Positions 1-8,432 of a stretch of DNA of 64,000 nt are shown here, one piece after another. Below the pieces are notes generated by a model. The model was not told the origin of the DNA and did no database searches. It was given only the letters and a program-made list of their open reading frames with translations. The stretch spans positions 39,745 to 103,744 of the forward strand of contig JBEHWI010000006.1 of NCBI GenBank assembly GCA_040217815.1. The letters are read 5' to 3'. The DNA is from UBA5314 sp040217815 (GTDB taxonomy: Bacteria; Bacillota; Syntrophomonadia; Syntrophomonadales; Syntrophomonadaceae). Both the position numbers and the translations under genes were made by a program. Each line of letters starts with the position of its first letter. Within the stretch, counting starts at the first letter, position 1.

Positions 1-110
1 ATGGTCTTTTTACTGATCCCCAGATCAGCGGCAATATCCTGAACAGTAAAGCGCTTAACGCCGTATTTCAATATCTGCCGCCAGGTGGAGTCTATTATCC
101 GTTCCTTCAC
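1..110 (-). CDS. TetR-family regulator, N-terminal part (runs off the window edge)
   Basis: The complement reads MKERIIDSTWRQILKYGVKR, then continues FTVQDIAADLGISKKT up to the window edge. This is the first helices and helix-turn-helix of a TetR/AcrR repressor, including the typical F-T-V-x-D-I-A-x-x-x-G-I-S-K-x-T pattern. The start is GTG at 110, with GGGAGGG six bases upstream. Only about 36 residues are visible, so the ligand-binding domain and target are unknown. A perfect short inverted repeat lies just upstream (129-145) and could be its operator. The gene is divergent from the permease at 268. Confidence 0.8.
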   Translation of the reverse strand, partial: MKERIIDSTWRQILKYGVKRFTVQDIAADLGISKKT

Positions 111-128
111 AAAAACCCTCCCACTTTG

Positions 129-145
129 GAAACCGATACGGTTTC
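129..145. promoter_or_regulatory. Candidate TetR operator (inverted repeat)
   Basis: GAAACCG-ATA-CGGTTTC: perfect 7-bp arms around 3 bases, 19 bp upstream of the GTG start of the TetR-like gene and between it and the divergent permease. Such palindromes next to tetR-type genes are usually autoregulatory operators. Function is inferred from position only. Confidence 0.5.
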
Positions 146-267
146 TATGGTTTCTGTGTTTAATTTTACCATATTTTACAGCATAGAGTAGTCCCCTGCC
201 AAAAATAAGTTGAATACCTGATCTGGGCATACTAAACAAGAGTAAATAGTGAAAGGAGTTATGCCGA

Positions 268-1731
268 ATGCTGTTTCGCCGCCAGGCCGAACAATTAATC
301 GAGCACAACCAGCAGAAAAAATCGAGTAAGGGCAAGGAGATGCGCTGGTGGGATCTGGCCTTGATTGGTACCGGTGCGGTCATCGGAGCAGGCTTCTTTT
401 TGGGCACCGCCTTATCCATTCACCTGGCGGGTCCTTCCCTGCTTCTGCTTTATTTATTGGGTGGATTGACGGCTTTCCTGGTTTTCAACTCCCTGGCGGA
501 CATGTCTTTGCATGATCCCCAGCCCGGTTCATTCCGTGTTTACGCCCGTAAAGCCTTTGGTCCCACTATGGGTTTTATAAGTGGCTGGATGTACTGGCTG
601 GCCGGAATCCTGATTATGTCCAGTGAAGTCGCCGCTCTGTCTATTTTCACCCGCTACTGGTTTCCCGCAATTCCACTTTTTGTCTTTGCAGCTCTCTATT
701 CATTAATGGCCCTGGCCATAAATCTCCTGGGAGTCCACGATTTTGGCCGCATTGAATCGCTATTTGGACTTTTGAAAACCTCTTCCCTCCTCATATTTAT
801 TGTTTTTGGCCTGTTTTATGTCATAGGTCTGATAAACCCGCTTCCCTACACTGCTCCCCAGACCTTGCCAATAACTGCGGTACAGTGGCTGCCCAATGGT
901 TTAATGGGAGCCTGGCCGGCTATGATATTCGTCCTTTTTTCCTATGGTGGAATAGAGGTCATGGGGATTATGTCAACCGAACTAAAAAATCCAAAAGAAG
1001 TAGGCCGGTCCGGCCGGGTCATGCTGGTGGCTCTGACCCTCATTTACTCGGTTGCCTTACTGTTTGCGTTTCTCATGGTCCCCATGTACCGCATCAGCAT
1101 TGTGGAAAGCCCCTTTGTCAGTGCTCTATCCATATTTCACTTCGGGTTCATCGATTCTCTGCTCAACCTGCTGATAATCAGCGCTGCGTTTTCTACCATG
1201 GTGGGCGCTCTGTTTGCAGTTACCAATGTCATGGTTTCACTGGCTGACGATGGGGATGCACCACCGCTCCTAAACCACCGCAACCGCCGGGGAGTGGCTG
1301 TACCTGCTTTGAGTTTGAGCGGCCTGGGCCTGGCCGGAGCTGTCCTGCTTTCCTTTCTGCTCCCCAACACCTTCTACGAATACCTGACAACCGCCGCCGG
1401 GGTAATGCTGATTATGAACTGGCTGGTCATTCTGTCCTCGCAAATGAAAAACAACCCGCTCTACATTAAGCAGGGCCTGAAGGAACGATATCAAGTTCCC
1501 GGTTATCCTTATTCTTCATACGGGGCAATGGCGGTAATTGTTCTTACTATTGTGGGAGCGGCTTTTATGCCCCTGCAGCGAACCGGGGTCATAGTCAGTC
1601 TGGCATTCGTTTTACTTATTGCTGTTGCCAGCCAGCTGCGCTATCTGGAATTAAAACCAGGATGGAGCATCCTGGTTCCAGCACGAAAGTTGCTGCCTGA
1701 AAAGAAGTCGGGAAGAAAAGGCGAGGAGTGA
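268..1731 (+). CDS. Amino acid permease, APC superfamily
   Basis: A 487-residue polytopic membrane protein. Near residues 34-47 it has the glycine-rich first helix typical of APC transporters (IGTGAVIGAGFF), and near 230-250 the GIEVMGIMSTELKNPKE segment typical of amino-acid/polyamine/organocation carriers. About 12 hydrophobic helices are visible. The likely role is proton- or ion-coupled amino acid uptake; the substrate cannot be told from sequence. ATG at 268 is preferred because AAAGGAG lies nine bases upstream. An out-of-frame ATG at 261 sits too close to that site. The gene is monocistronic, divergent from the TetR fragment and followed by two hairpins. Confidence 0.85.
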   Translation: MLFRRQAEQLIEHNQQKKSSKGKEMRWWDLALIGTGAVIGAGFFLGTALSIHLAGPSLLLLYLLGGLTAFLVFNSLADMSLHDPQPGSFRVYARKAFGPTMGFISGWMYWLAGILIMSSEVAALSIFTRYWFPAIPLFVFAALYSLMALAINLLGVHDFGRIESLFGLLKTSSLLIFIVFGLFYVIGLINPLPYTAPQTLPITAVQWLPNGLMGAWPAMIFVLFSYGGIEVMGIMSTELKNPKEVGRSGRVMLVALTLIYSVALLFAFLMVPMYRISIVESPFVSALSIFHFGFIDSLLNLLIISAAFSTMVGALFAVTNVMVSLADDGDAPPLLNHRNRRGVAVPALSLSGLGLAGAVLLSFLLPNTFYEYLTTAAGVMLIMNWLVILSSQMKNNPLYIKQGLKERYQVPGYPYSSYGAMAVIVLTIVGAAFMPLQRTGVIVSLAFVLLIAVASQLRYLELKPGWSILVPARKLLPEKKSGRKGEE

Positions 1732-1765
1732 AGTTGGAGGTGTAAAAGCTCTGTGGAAAAACTGA

Positions 1766-1787
1766 GGGCATCCCAGGTGGGATGCCC
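1766..1787. terminator. Hairpin after permease gene
   Basis: GGGCATCCC-AGGT-GGGATGCCC, a perfect 9-bp stem 35 bp after the permease stop, without a T tract. The same stem recurs at 1919-1940 on the far side of a palindromic repeat, so the two hairpins bracket that element. Confidence 0.5.
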
Positions 1788-1790
1788 CCA

Positions 1791-1908
1791 GACCGTCAAA
1801 AAAGCCGAATCTCTGCGTCAGTGCAAGAACCCGCTCAATCAACGTATGCCTATACGCCTCAATCGCGGCTTCTTGCACTTCCTTGATCTTCGACTTTTTT
1901 GCTCGCTC
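1791..1908 (+). repeat. Imperfect palindromic intergenic element, copy A
   Basis: About 118 bp whose two halves are imperfect reverse complements (arms of about 50 bp, centre near 1850). It shares GACCGTC, then CTCAATCAACGTA and TACGCCTCAATCGC in the same order and spacing with a second copy at 59465-59584. Both copies lie directly downstream of plus-strand membrane-protein genes. No coding content. This looks like a dispersed non-autonomous repeat. Confidence 0.6.
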
Positions 1909-1918
1909 TACAAGCTGA

Positions 1919-1944
1919 GGGCATCCCAGATGGGATGCCCTTTT
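1919..1944. terminator. Rho-independent terminator between convergent genes
   Basis: GGGCATCCC-AGAT-GGGATGCCC (9-bp stem) followed by TTTT on the plus strand. It lies between the permease and the convergent MORN protein gene and could serve both. Confidence 0.65.
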
Positions 1945-1948
1945 ATGT

Positions 1949-2275
1949 TTATTTTATCGGTTTTCCGTCTTTCCACTGGCCTTCGAAGGACAGCTTGCCG
2001 TCTTCGAAATAAGCTCTGCCAAATCCTTCCCTCTTGCCGTTGTTGTACTCCCCTTCATACCACAAATTCAAGTTGGGGTAATACTGGCATCCCTGCCCGT
2101 GGTACTGGCCGTCTTTCCACTGCCCTTCATATATTCTGCCATCTTTATAATAGGCTCTTCCAAAACCTTCCGGTTTGCCTTCCTTCATTTCCCCGTCATA
2201 AGCTACGCTAAAACCTGCCTGTTGGAGAAGCTCATGATAAACCTTTCCGCGATACTGTTTCATTCCTTCCGACAT
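1949..2275 (-). CDS. MORN-repeat protein
   Basis: A 108-residue protein made mostly of four MORN repeats: YDGEMKEGKPEGFGRAYYKDG, YEGQWKDGQYHGQG, YEGEYNNGKREGFGRAYFED and FEGQWKDGK. MORN units form an elongated beta sheet and often act as binding or membrane-association platforms; in bacteria the role is mostly unknown. There is no signal peptide, so it is probably cytoplasmic. The start is ATG at 2275, with AGGGAGG seven bases upstream. It stands alone between the permease and a long non-coding stretch. Confidence 0.75.
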   Translation of the reverse strand: MSEGMKQYRGKVYHELLQQAGFSVAYDGEMKEGKPEGFGRAYYKDGRIYEGQWKDGQYHGQGCQYYPNLNLWYEGEYNNGKREGFGRAYFEDGKLSFEGQWKDGKPIK

Positions 2276-2406
2276 AACGATCCCTCCCTTATTTACTTGT
2301 ACGTAAATTAATGAGTTCTCTTTTATAAATTATACCATAGTCAATGCAGACCATAAATGGTCCCCACCTGTCAAACATTTCGACAAAACGACTTTAGGAA
2401 CGCAGG

Positions 2407-2769
2407 GCGACGCCCACGGATGGGCTAGTGCAGCGGTGCCAGGATGGCAAAAAGCTGCCGGTGGCAGGATGCCCAGGAGCCGTAATCCCAGTTCAAGAAT
2501 TCGTTCTGGGCGGAGCCCGATAAGCCCCCAAAAACTGTTGTTTAACAAGCAAACCCCCAGAGCGGGCTATTGGGTCGAAGGCCAAGGAATATGGCAGAGT
2601 AGCGACGGAGGCGGGTTAAGGTATGGGGACACACCTCCCCTTCGGGAGAGGAATGTCCCCGATGTACGTTGACGAGCCAGGCTGCCATATGACGCAGGCG
2701 ACGCCCATTGACGGGCTAGTGCGGCGACGTTCATGGACGAACTAGTGCAGCGGTGCCAGGACGGCAAGG
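2407..2769. repeat. Gene-free stretch with degenerate short repeats
   Basis: The 530 bases between 2276 and 2805 hold no credible gene. Three related units are visible. Unit 1 at 2407-2450 and unit 3 at 2724-2767 both read GCGACG...CTAGTGCAGCGGTGCCAGGA.GGCAA; a shortened unit 2 at 2698-2723 has GCGACGCCC then GGGCTAGTGCG. A hairpin lies between them at 2625-2660. The spacing and decay suggest a dispersed repeat or remnant of an old insertion. No transposase fragment was recognised. Confidence 0.5.
2625..2660. other. Stable hairpin in non-coding stretch
   Basis: GGGGACA...CCTCCC-CTTC-GGGAGAGG...TGTCCCC folds into a two-part stem with a CTTC loop. No T tract follows and no gene adjoins it. It may be part of the repeat material around it. 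Confidence 0.35.
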
Positions 2770-2805
2770 AACCGCCATTCGGCTCAAGAGCCTGCTCTGG
2801 CGGTG

Positions 2806-4119
2806 TTAGAAGCCGGCCAGGTAGGTGGCGTAGTCCATCGGCCGCGACACCACTATCTTTCTAATCTCTTTGCTGATATAACTGAATGCCCGGCGGCCTG
2901 GTTTGGGGTTTACTTCCAGGAACCAGACCTTGCCCTTCTCGTCGATTATAAAATCCAGGCCCAGGTCTCCCAGGGCAGAAGACCTTTTCTCGAGAGTCCG
3001 CCCTATGCGCAGACCCAGGCGTACTATTTCCTCGACAATACCGTCAATTTCATCATCACTCATATTTCTGGCCTGCAATACTTTTTCCAAAGAAGCGGCC
3101 TTACCTCCAGTATGCAGGTTAGTAGTTACGTGCCCGTTAACACCCTCCCGGGCAGCGATGCCGGTTATCGCCCAATGATTGTACCGGTCTTTTTGCAGCA
3201 TTACGCGGACGTCGAAATGGTTTTGCCCTTTGGGGGCTTTTATAGCCTGCTGGGCCAGCATAATTTCGTTGGGGTTGGCCGAGCGCAGCCAGCTGTACAC
3301 CTCCTGGACCGAACCCAGGATTTTGCCGGATCTATCCTGGTTGTTTTTCACCAGGTAGCGCCCCTGTTTTCTGGTCACCCTGCTTATAGCGCGCCCTTTA
3401 CAGCCATTCGCCGGCTTCACATAGACTCCTGAATATTTATTGAGCAAGGAAGCCAGGGAAATCGGGGAAACCATCAGGCGGGTTTCCGGCAGATGTCCGG
3501 CAATATCCCGCTCCTTATTGAGCTGCCGGAATACATTCCATTTATTTCCCACCGCGCTGTTAAAGCTTTTGACTCCATAACGGGAGAGCATTATAGCCAG
3601 GTCCCGGGAGCGCAGAACATTGGCCCCTGGAAAATAGCGATTATAATACACATCCGGCAGGGGAAACCAGTGGCGGATCCAGGAGCTTTCCATGTCCCGG
3701 CTCAGATAATAACCGTGTATGCGTTTACGCTCCAGATCAATATTTTGCTGGGAGAAAACAAAAGCCAGCCCGTCAAGCTCTTTCATTCTCATCAATAAAC
3801 TGCGCAGGAATCTGTCCTGGGGTCCAAAGCTATGCCGCTGTTTATTAAACGGCCTGGCCAGGATGCCCACTACTGGTCCCAGTCGTATGGTCTTTCCGAG
3901 AGTCCTAGCGTTTAAGCGCATACTGCCAGGCAGTCCAAGGTGCCGGGCCAGTTCCGGACTTATAAGAACCGTATTTTCATCCTTTTTTGAATGCCTTTCC
4001 ATTAACTCTATGCTAAGCAGCATTTTCTTTTTCCCGAGGCAAACCGGGCATACATCTTCTGATTCGATACCCGAGGCCAGGGTGGAAGGTATATACAAAC
4101 GTACGGATCTGGTTTTCAT
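2806..4119 (-). CDS. YheC/YheD-family ATP-grasp protein (endospore coat-associated)
   Basis: A 437-residue protein of the YheC/YheD family, known in Bacillus as spore coat-associated proteins with an ATP-grasp fold. An N-terminal domain of about 110 residues contains a CPVC pair and LGPVVGIL. The ATP-grasp part follows: YVKPANGCKGRAI near 235, HFDVRVMLQKD near 305, TTNLHTGGKA near 335, and the metal/ATP region GDLGLDFIIDEKGKVWFLEV then NPKPGRR near the C-terminus. The substrate is unknown. The start is ATG at 4119 with AAGGG upstream. A paralogue of nearly equal length lies at 22813-24120. The gene supports an endospore-forming host. Confidence 0.8.
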   Translation of the reverse strand: MKTRSVRLYIPSTLASGIESEDVCPVCLGKKKMLLSIELMERHSKKDENTVLISPELARHLGLPGSMRLNARTLGKTIRLGPVVGILARPFNKQRHSFGPQDRFLRSLLMRMKELDGLAFVFSQQNIDLERKRIHGYYLSRDMESSWIRHWFPLPDVYYNRYFPGANVLRSRDLAIMLSRYGVKSFNSAVGNKWNVFRQLNKERDIAGHLPETRLMVSPISLASLLNKYSGVYVKPANGCKGRAISRVTRKQGRYLVKNNQDRSGKILGSVQEVYSWLRSANPNEIMLAQQAIKAPKGQNHFDVRVMLQKDRYNHWAITGIAAREGVNGHVTTNLHTGGKAASLEKVLQARNMSDDEIDGIVEEIVRLGLRIGRTLEKRSSALGDLGLDFIIDEKGKVWFLEVNPKPGRRAFSYISKEIRKIVVSRPMDYATYLAGF

Positions 4120-4187
4120 ATTTCTACCCTTGTATTGTACATTATGGTCTATTATATGAATGTCTTTAATTAATGGTCAGGATTGAT

Positions 4188-4238
4188 GAACAGAAAAAAA
4201 GAAAACCGTTTCCCTGGCCCGTTGGGGTAAGGAAACGG
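4188..4238 (-). terminator. Terminator of the HD-GYP gene
   Basis: On the minus strand CCGTTTCC pairs with GGAAACGG and is followed by TTTTCTTTTTTTCTG. This is a clear intrinsic terminator directly after the minus-strand gene ending at 4259. Confidence 0.75.
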
Positions 4239-4258
4239 CAGCTTATTTACAGACTTAT

Positions 4259-5008
4259 TTAAGAAAAGTTAAAACCCCTTTCTCGGAATATGTTTACACA
4301 AGCTTCAACCACCCCGGGGTCGTAAAGCCGGCCTTTATAACGGATGATCTCCTGCAGAGCAGTGTCCAGGCCAAATGAAGGCCGGTACGGACGGTGGGAG
4401 GACATGGCTTCAACTACGTCGGCAACCGCAATAATACGCGCCTCCAGTAATATCTGACTGCCGGAGAGACCCTGGGGATAACCGGAACCGTCCAGTCTCT
4501 CGTGATGCTGGATCAGTATATCCGCTATGGGGTCGGCAAAGGGGATCGATTTTACGATATCATAGCCTGCCTGGGGATGAGTTTCGATCAGCATACGTTC
4601 AACCTCGGTGAGCTGACCGGGCTTGCTTAAAATTTCGGCCGGTATGTACATTTTACCGATATCGTGCAAAGCGGAAGCGGTTTGGATAGCTTCAACCTGT
4701 TTGTCAGGCAGGTTCATAACCCTGGCAATACTTACAGCCAGCTGGCTGACCCGGCGCTGGTGCCCGGCCGTATAAGGATCCCTTTTCTCGGCTGTGGCTC
4801 CCAGGGCGTTGACTGCACCGGCCAGTATCCTTTCTAACTGCTGGTAGCTCTTCTGCAGAGCTTCTTCATTTTCACGGCGCTCGGTAATATCCCGTATCGA
4901 TTCAATAGCACCCACCAGTTCACCATGGGGATTGTATAAGGGGGTTGCCTTACCCCACAGAAAAAGCTTTTTACCCTTTACCCGGGGGGTAGGGGTTTCC
5001 GCCACCAA
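4259..5008 (-). CDS. HD-GYP domain part of a broken PAS/GAF/HD-GYP gene
   Basis: A 249-codon frame encoding the end of a PAS domain (VAETPTP near the front, then LWGKATPLYN, GELVGAIESIRDITERR) and a full HD-GYP domain. The HD-GYP motifs HDIGK and HHERLDGSGYP are intact, so it could hydrolyse cyclic di-GMP. The only available start is TTG at 5008, with no ribosome site. The frame overlaps the upstream frame (4978-6306) by 31 bp. The PAS core that should precede VAET is missing. The two frames therefore look like one gene split by a deletion that also shifted the frame. Translation of this half alone is doubtful. Confidence 0.7.
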   Translation of the reverse strand: MVAETPTPRVKGKKLFLWGKATPLYNPHGELVGAIESIRDITERRENEEALQKSYQQLERILAGAVNALGATAEKRDPYTAGHQRRVSQLAVSIARVMNLPDKQVEAIQTASALHDIGKMYIPAEILSKPGQLTEVERMLIETHPQAGYDIVKSIPFADPIADILIQHHERLDGSGYPQGLSGSQILLEARIIAVADVVEAMSSHRPYRPSFGLDTALQEIIRYKGRLYDPGVVEACVNIFRERGFNFS

Positions 5009-6306
5009 AAGTCGATGATGTCAGTCATCTGCTGTTGGGAGGCTGTCAAGGCCGCATCACTCATCTTGCGGCTTACTTCTACGGCAGCCAGGTTTCCTAT
5101 CAAAGTTAGGGTCTCTAGATCCTGAGGTGAGAATTCGGTTTTATGGCGGTTGTAAGCATATAAAACCCCCAGGTTCTTTTTACCCATTTGTAGCGGTACT
5201 GCCATTCCGGAAACCATTCCTTCAGCCATAGCCACGTTATCTTTTTCGTGGCTTATTCGCCGGCTACTCGCATAATCATCGATTATCATCCCCCGGTTCA
5301 ATTGAGCCACCAGGCCTCCATGGCCAATGCCCCAAGGTAGACGCAGGTTTTCAATCTCCGGGGATAAGTGTCCCGAAAGGGTATGTATGTGCACATCCTG
5401 TTTTTCTTCATCGCGCAGGGCTAGGAAGGCCAGGTCGGTACCGAGCAGCTCCCGGGTTTTGTCGGCAACCAGCTTCAGGTTGGCCTCCAGGCTGTTTTCA
5501 TCGATCATGGCCAGGGCCAGATCGTAGAGGACGCGGAACTTCAGCAGTTCCTTTTCCCGGTTGGCTTCAGTTATGATACGCTCGCTGATATCATTGTTAG
5601 TTACATAGACCAGCTGCCGGCCATTTATGGTTACCAGCCCCCGGCGCGATTCTATGTCCCTAATCTCTCCACTGGCCAATCGATGTCTGTAATTTGACAC
5701 CGTGCCCAACTCATCGGCCTGGGAAAGCCTGTTGAGCATTTCCTCCCGGGGCAGGGTAGAAATTGCATCCAGGTTCATTTTAGTGAGGATTTCCCGCGGG
5801 TATCCATAGAAGACAGCCGCTGCCGGATTGGCCTCCACTATGTCGCCTGTATCAGGGTCTATAAGCATCATAATGGCATGGGTATTTTCAAAGAGCCGGC
5901 CGTGGGCGGTCTCAGCCTCCCGAAGATCCTGCTCCACTGACCGCTGAGCAGTTATATCCACAACCACCCCTTCATAATAGCCCAATTCCGGGTATATCCG
6001 GGCACTGACGCTGACCCAGATATCGGTGCCGTTAACCTTTTTCATGGGAAGATCATAACCTGCTATGACATTGTCAACTGAACTGGCCAGCATACGCTCC
6101 CGTTCGTTGGCATTGACATAGTGAACCAGAGTCGATACTACTCCGACCACCTTATCCGTCCTTTTATACCCGAACATGGTAAGAAGACCTTCGCTGGCGG
6201 ATAGGAGTAGACCGTCTCCCAGCCGACAGCGCAAAACTCCTATCTTGTCATTGGTTATCAAATAGGAATATTCGTTATTCGGTTGGTTGGCTTTCATAGC
6301 AGTCAA
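4978..6306 (-). CDS. PAS-PAS-GAF sensory part of the broken HD-GYP gene
   Basis: A 442-codon frame. PAS domain 1 covers about residues 13-115 and ends GVVVDITAQRSVEQDLREAE. PAS 2 covers about 118-235 and ends VTNNDISER. A GAF domain covers about 245-420 (LLGTDLAFLALRDEE, MAVPLQMGKKNLGVLYAYNR). The frame then enters a third PAS at QQQMTDIIDF and terminates nine residues later in an out-of-frame tail (WWRKPLPPG). The start is probably TTG at 6306, with GGAG eight bases upstream; ATG at 6297 is the alternative. The original product was probably a cyclic-di-GMP phosphodiesterase of about 780 residues with soluble sensor domains. It may now yield only the sensor half. Confidence 0.75.
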   Translation of the reverse strand: MTAMKANQPNNEYSYLITNDKIGVLRCRLGDGLLLSASEGLLTMFGYKRTDKVVGVVSTLVHYVNANERERMLASSVDNVIAGYDLPMKKVNGTDIWVSVSARIYPELGYYEGVVVDITAQRSVEQDLREAETAHGRLFENTHAIMMLIDPDTGDIVEANPAAAVFYGYPREILTKMNLDAISTLPREEMLNRLSQADELGTVSNYRHRLASGEIRDIESRRGLVTINGRQLVYVTNNDISERIITEANREKELLKFRVLYDLALAMIDENSLEANLKLVADKTRELLGTDLAFLALRDEEKQDVHIHTLSGHLSPEIENLRLPWGIGHGGLVAQLNRGMIIDDYASSRRISHEKDNVAMAEGMVSGMAVPLQMGKKNLGVLYAYNRHKTEFSPQDLETLTLIGNLAAVEVSRKMSDAALTASQQQMTDIIDFWWRKPLPPG

Positions 6307-6341
6307 TCAATTCACTCCAAATACAGCTGATTATAATATAA

Positions 6342-6367
6342 TGTCGTAGACTTATACAGCTACGACA
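6342..6367. promoter_or_regulatory. Inverted repeat upstream of PAS/GAF gene
   Basis: TGTCGTAG and CTACGACA (perfect 8-bp arms, 10-base spacer), 36 bp upstream of the TTG start of the minus-strand sensor gene. It is followed by an AT-rich TATATTATAAT stretch that could hold a -10 box. Operator function is inferred. Confidence 0.4.
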
Positions 6368-6519
6368 AATTGCGATAATTATTTATAATATTCTACAATC
6401 TCCATTATAATACTAAAACCTTCCGAATACACCCCTTTATATCAACATGGTTTGAACCATCAAGTTCCTGTTTGGTGTTTTATTCCAACGCAGTAGGGCA
6501 TAAACTTACCTGTAGGTTA

Positions 6520-6564
6520 GTAGACTGTCAACCCCAATACTGTGTATTGGGATTGACAGTCTAC
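6520..6564. repeat. MITE-like hairpin (terminal repeats only)
   Basis: Two 21-bp arms separated by TGT, with one mismatch. The left arm begins GTAGACTGTCAACCC. The first 15 bases match the terminal repeat of the 160-bp element at 31336-31495 (GTACACTGTCAACCC) except for one base. This looks like a collapsed copy that kept only its ends. The rest of 6307-6858 shows no gene; short frames there lack ribosome sites. Confidence 0.6.
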
Positions 6565-6858
6565 TTGGAATCCCAACCGTTTATTGATACAATAAGGGCA
6601 ATCCTATCAAGCCAACTCGCTTGCCAGTACGGCCAGGCGGCTGTATAACCAGGCGGCAGTTCTACGTTCTATTTATCTTTTCAAAAAGCTCGCAGCAAAA
6701 AAGCCGTTGTATTTTCAAAGTATTCCTATTTAAATCCGCTAACCGCCTTTTGCAGGAAAAGGAGGTGTTGCCGGCACTCCGGGTAGGCCTTTATTTGAAT
6801 AGCACTCCTTGAGAGCTATTTGTTTTAGGCATGAGAGCAGAAAGAAGGAGGAGGTACA

Positions 6859-8319
6859 ATGGCGCTTAAGACCAGAGATGATTATTTCAAATCCTTAAAG
6901 TCAATGCGTCCCAACATCTACAAATTCGGAGAATTGATCTGCAATGTGACCACCCATCCCGCCACCCGGCGGACCGTGGAAAGCCACGCCCGGGCCTTTG
7001 ATGCGGCTTTTGATCCCGAAACCAGTGAAATCTTCACGGCCCAGTCGCCCTTTATTAAAGAACCCATCCATCGCTTCAATTCCATGATGCAAAGCCTTGA
7101 TGAAATCATGTACAATTCCAAGTTTAAGCGGATGATGTTCCGTCTTACCGGCTCCTGCACCGGCGGCCTCTGTGTGGGGTGGAACGCCCAGAATGTCATG
7201 TGGAATGTCTGCAAAGACATGGATGATGAATTGGGGACCAGTTACCAGAAGCGGCTCAAGAAGTGGATCGTCAAAGCCCAGCAGAACGGCCTGGTGGTAG
7301 CAGGAGCCTTGACCGACGCCAAAGGCGATCGCAGCTTAAAAGCCTTCCAGCAGCCCGACCCGGACAGCAGTGTCCGCATCAGTGAAATCCGCAAAGACGG
7401 CATTGTAATTCGTGGGGCCAAGCTCATGATCTGCGGGGTGGCAGCATCCAACGAAATATTTTTGCTGCCCGGTGGGGCCTACCGGGAAGAAGATAAGGAC
7501 TACGCCCTGGCCTGCGTAGTTCCTCGGGATATAGAGGGTCTTACTATAGTGGAAACCCGCCACCCCAGTGATGAGAGAGAATTGCACGATGAAGGCTTCG
7601 ACACGCTAAACACAGGTATAACCCAGGCCTATTTAATGTTTGAAGATGTTTTCGTTCCCAATGAAAGGGTATTCATGTGCGGTGAGTACAAGTACACCGG
7701 CCGGGTGATAGAATATTTCACCGCCAACTACCGGGCCTGCATTGGGGCCTGTGTTTCCGGTCAGGGCGATGTAATGGTGGGAGCGGCTGCCCTTATTGCA
7801 CGCGCCAACGGGCTTTCGTCCAAAACCTTTATGGATAAAATGGTGCAAATGGCCATAAACAACGAAACTACCTTTGGTCTGGGGATCGGAGCTATGGCCC
7901 TGGGAAGAAAGGGTTCAGCCGGCAGCTGGATTGCGGATTCCCTCCTGGCCCACACCAACAAGGTGCATGTGGCCACTTTGCCCTATGAAACCAAACGCCT
8001 GTGTCAGGATATCGGCGGAGGGATTGTTGAAACCGGGTGCTTCCCATCATATGTTGATTTTACCCACCCGCTTTACGGCCCCCTGGTTCAAAAATATGTC
8101 AAGGCGGGGCGGGAGGTCTCGGCTGAGACCAGAGCGCGCGCGGCCCGTTTGGTGGAATGGTTGACGGTGGGGGCCGGAATCCCTGGCTGCATGCACGGCG
8201 GCGGTTCGCCGGACGGCGCCCGCCTGGTGGTCAGGGCCAATACGCCCTTTGAGAAGTACGCTGATTATGCCCGCAATCTAGCCGGAATCAAAGTACCTCT
8301 GCTTGATCCCCCAAAATAA
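6859..8319 (+). CDS. 4-hydroxybutyryl-CoA dehydratase / HpaB-family flavoprotein
   Basis: A 486-residue member of the 4-hydroxyphenylacetate 3-hydroxylase / 4-hydroxybutyryl-CoA dehydratase (AbfD) superfamily, an acyl-CoA dehydrogenase-like fold with FAD. AbfD of Clostridium aminobutyricum binds a 4Fe-4S cluster through Cys99, Cys103, His292 and Cys299. By eye, the matching places here are Cys100 and Cys105 (SCTGGLCVGWNAQN) and Cys298 (YRACIGACVSGQGD). The position seven residues before Cys298 is Tyr291, not His. The cluster may thus be absent or differently ligated, and the exact reaction is uncertain. The start is ATG with AAGGAGGAGG upstream. The deacetylase-like gene follows 113 bp downstream on the same strand. 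Confidence 0.75.
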   Translation: MALKTRDDYFKSLKSMRPNIYKFGELICNVTTHPATRRTVESHARAFDAAFDPETSEIFTAQSPFIKEPIHRFNSMMQSLDEIMYNSKFKRMMFRLTGSCTGGLCVGWNAQNVMWNVCKDMDDELGTSYQKRLKKWIVKAQQNGLVVAGALTDAKGDRSLKAFQQPDPDSSVRISEIRKDGIVIRGAKLMICGVAASNEIFLLPGGAYREEDKDYALACVVPRDIEGLTIVETRHPSDERELHDEGFDTLNTGITQAYLMFEDVFVPNERVFMCGEYKYTGRVIEYFTANYRACIGACVSGQGDVMVGAAALIARANGLSSKTFMDKMVQMAINNETTFGLGIGAMALGRKGSAGSWIADSLLAHTNKVHVATLPYETKRLCQDIGGGIVETGCFPSYVDFTHPLYGPLVQKYVKAGREVSAETRARAARLVEWLTVGAGIPGCMHGGGSPDGARLVVRANTPFEKYADYARNLAGIKVPLLDPPK

Positions 8320-8432
8320 CATCCCCGGGGGGTAAGGTAAAAAAGCACTTTACCCCCAAACCTTTTACCAATTGCAGGATAATGTTATTCCAACATGGAA
8401 CACTAAGGTAGCCTGAAATAAGGGGTGAAATC

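Noticed and set aside
6621..6812. Possible 63-residue protein before the AbfD-like gene
   Set aside because: No ribosome site, odd composition, no similarity to anything known; it is probably leader or spacer DNA.
6859..8319. Naming the gene abfD outright
   Set aside because: The histidine cluster ligand seems to be Tyr and the Cys spacing differs, so the precise enzyme name is not supported.
8322..8372. Terminator between the AbfD-like and deacetylase genes
   Set aside because: GGGGGTAA and TTACCCCC can pair but no T tract follows; it may be a weak attenuating hairpin, so the genes could still be co-transcribed.
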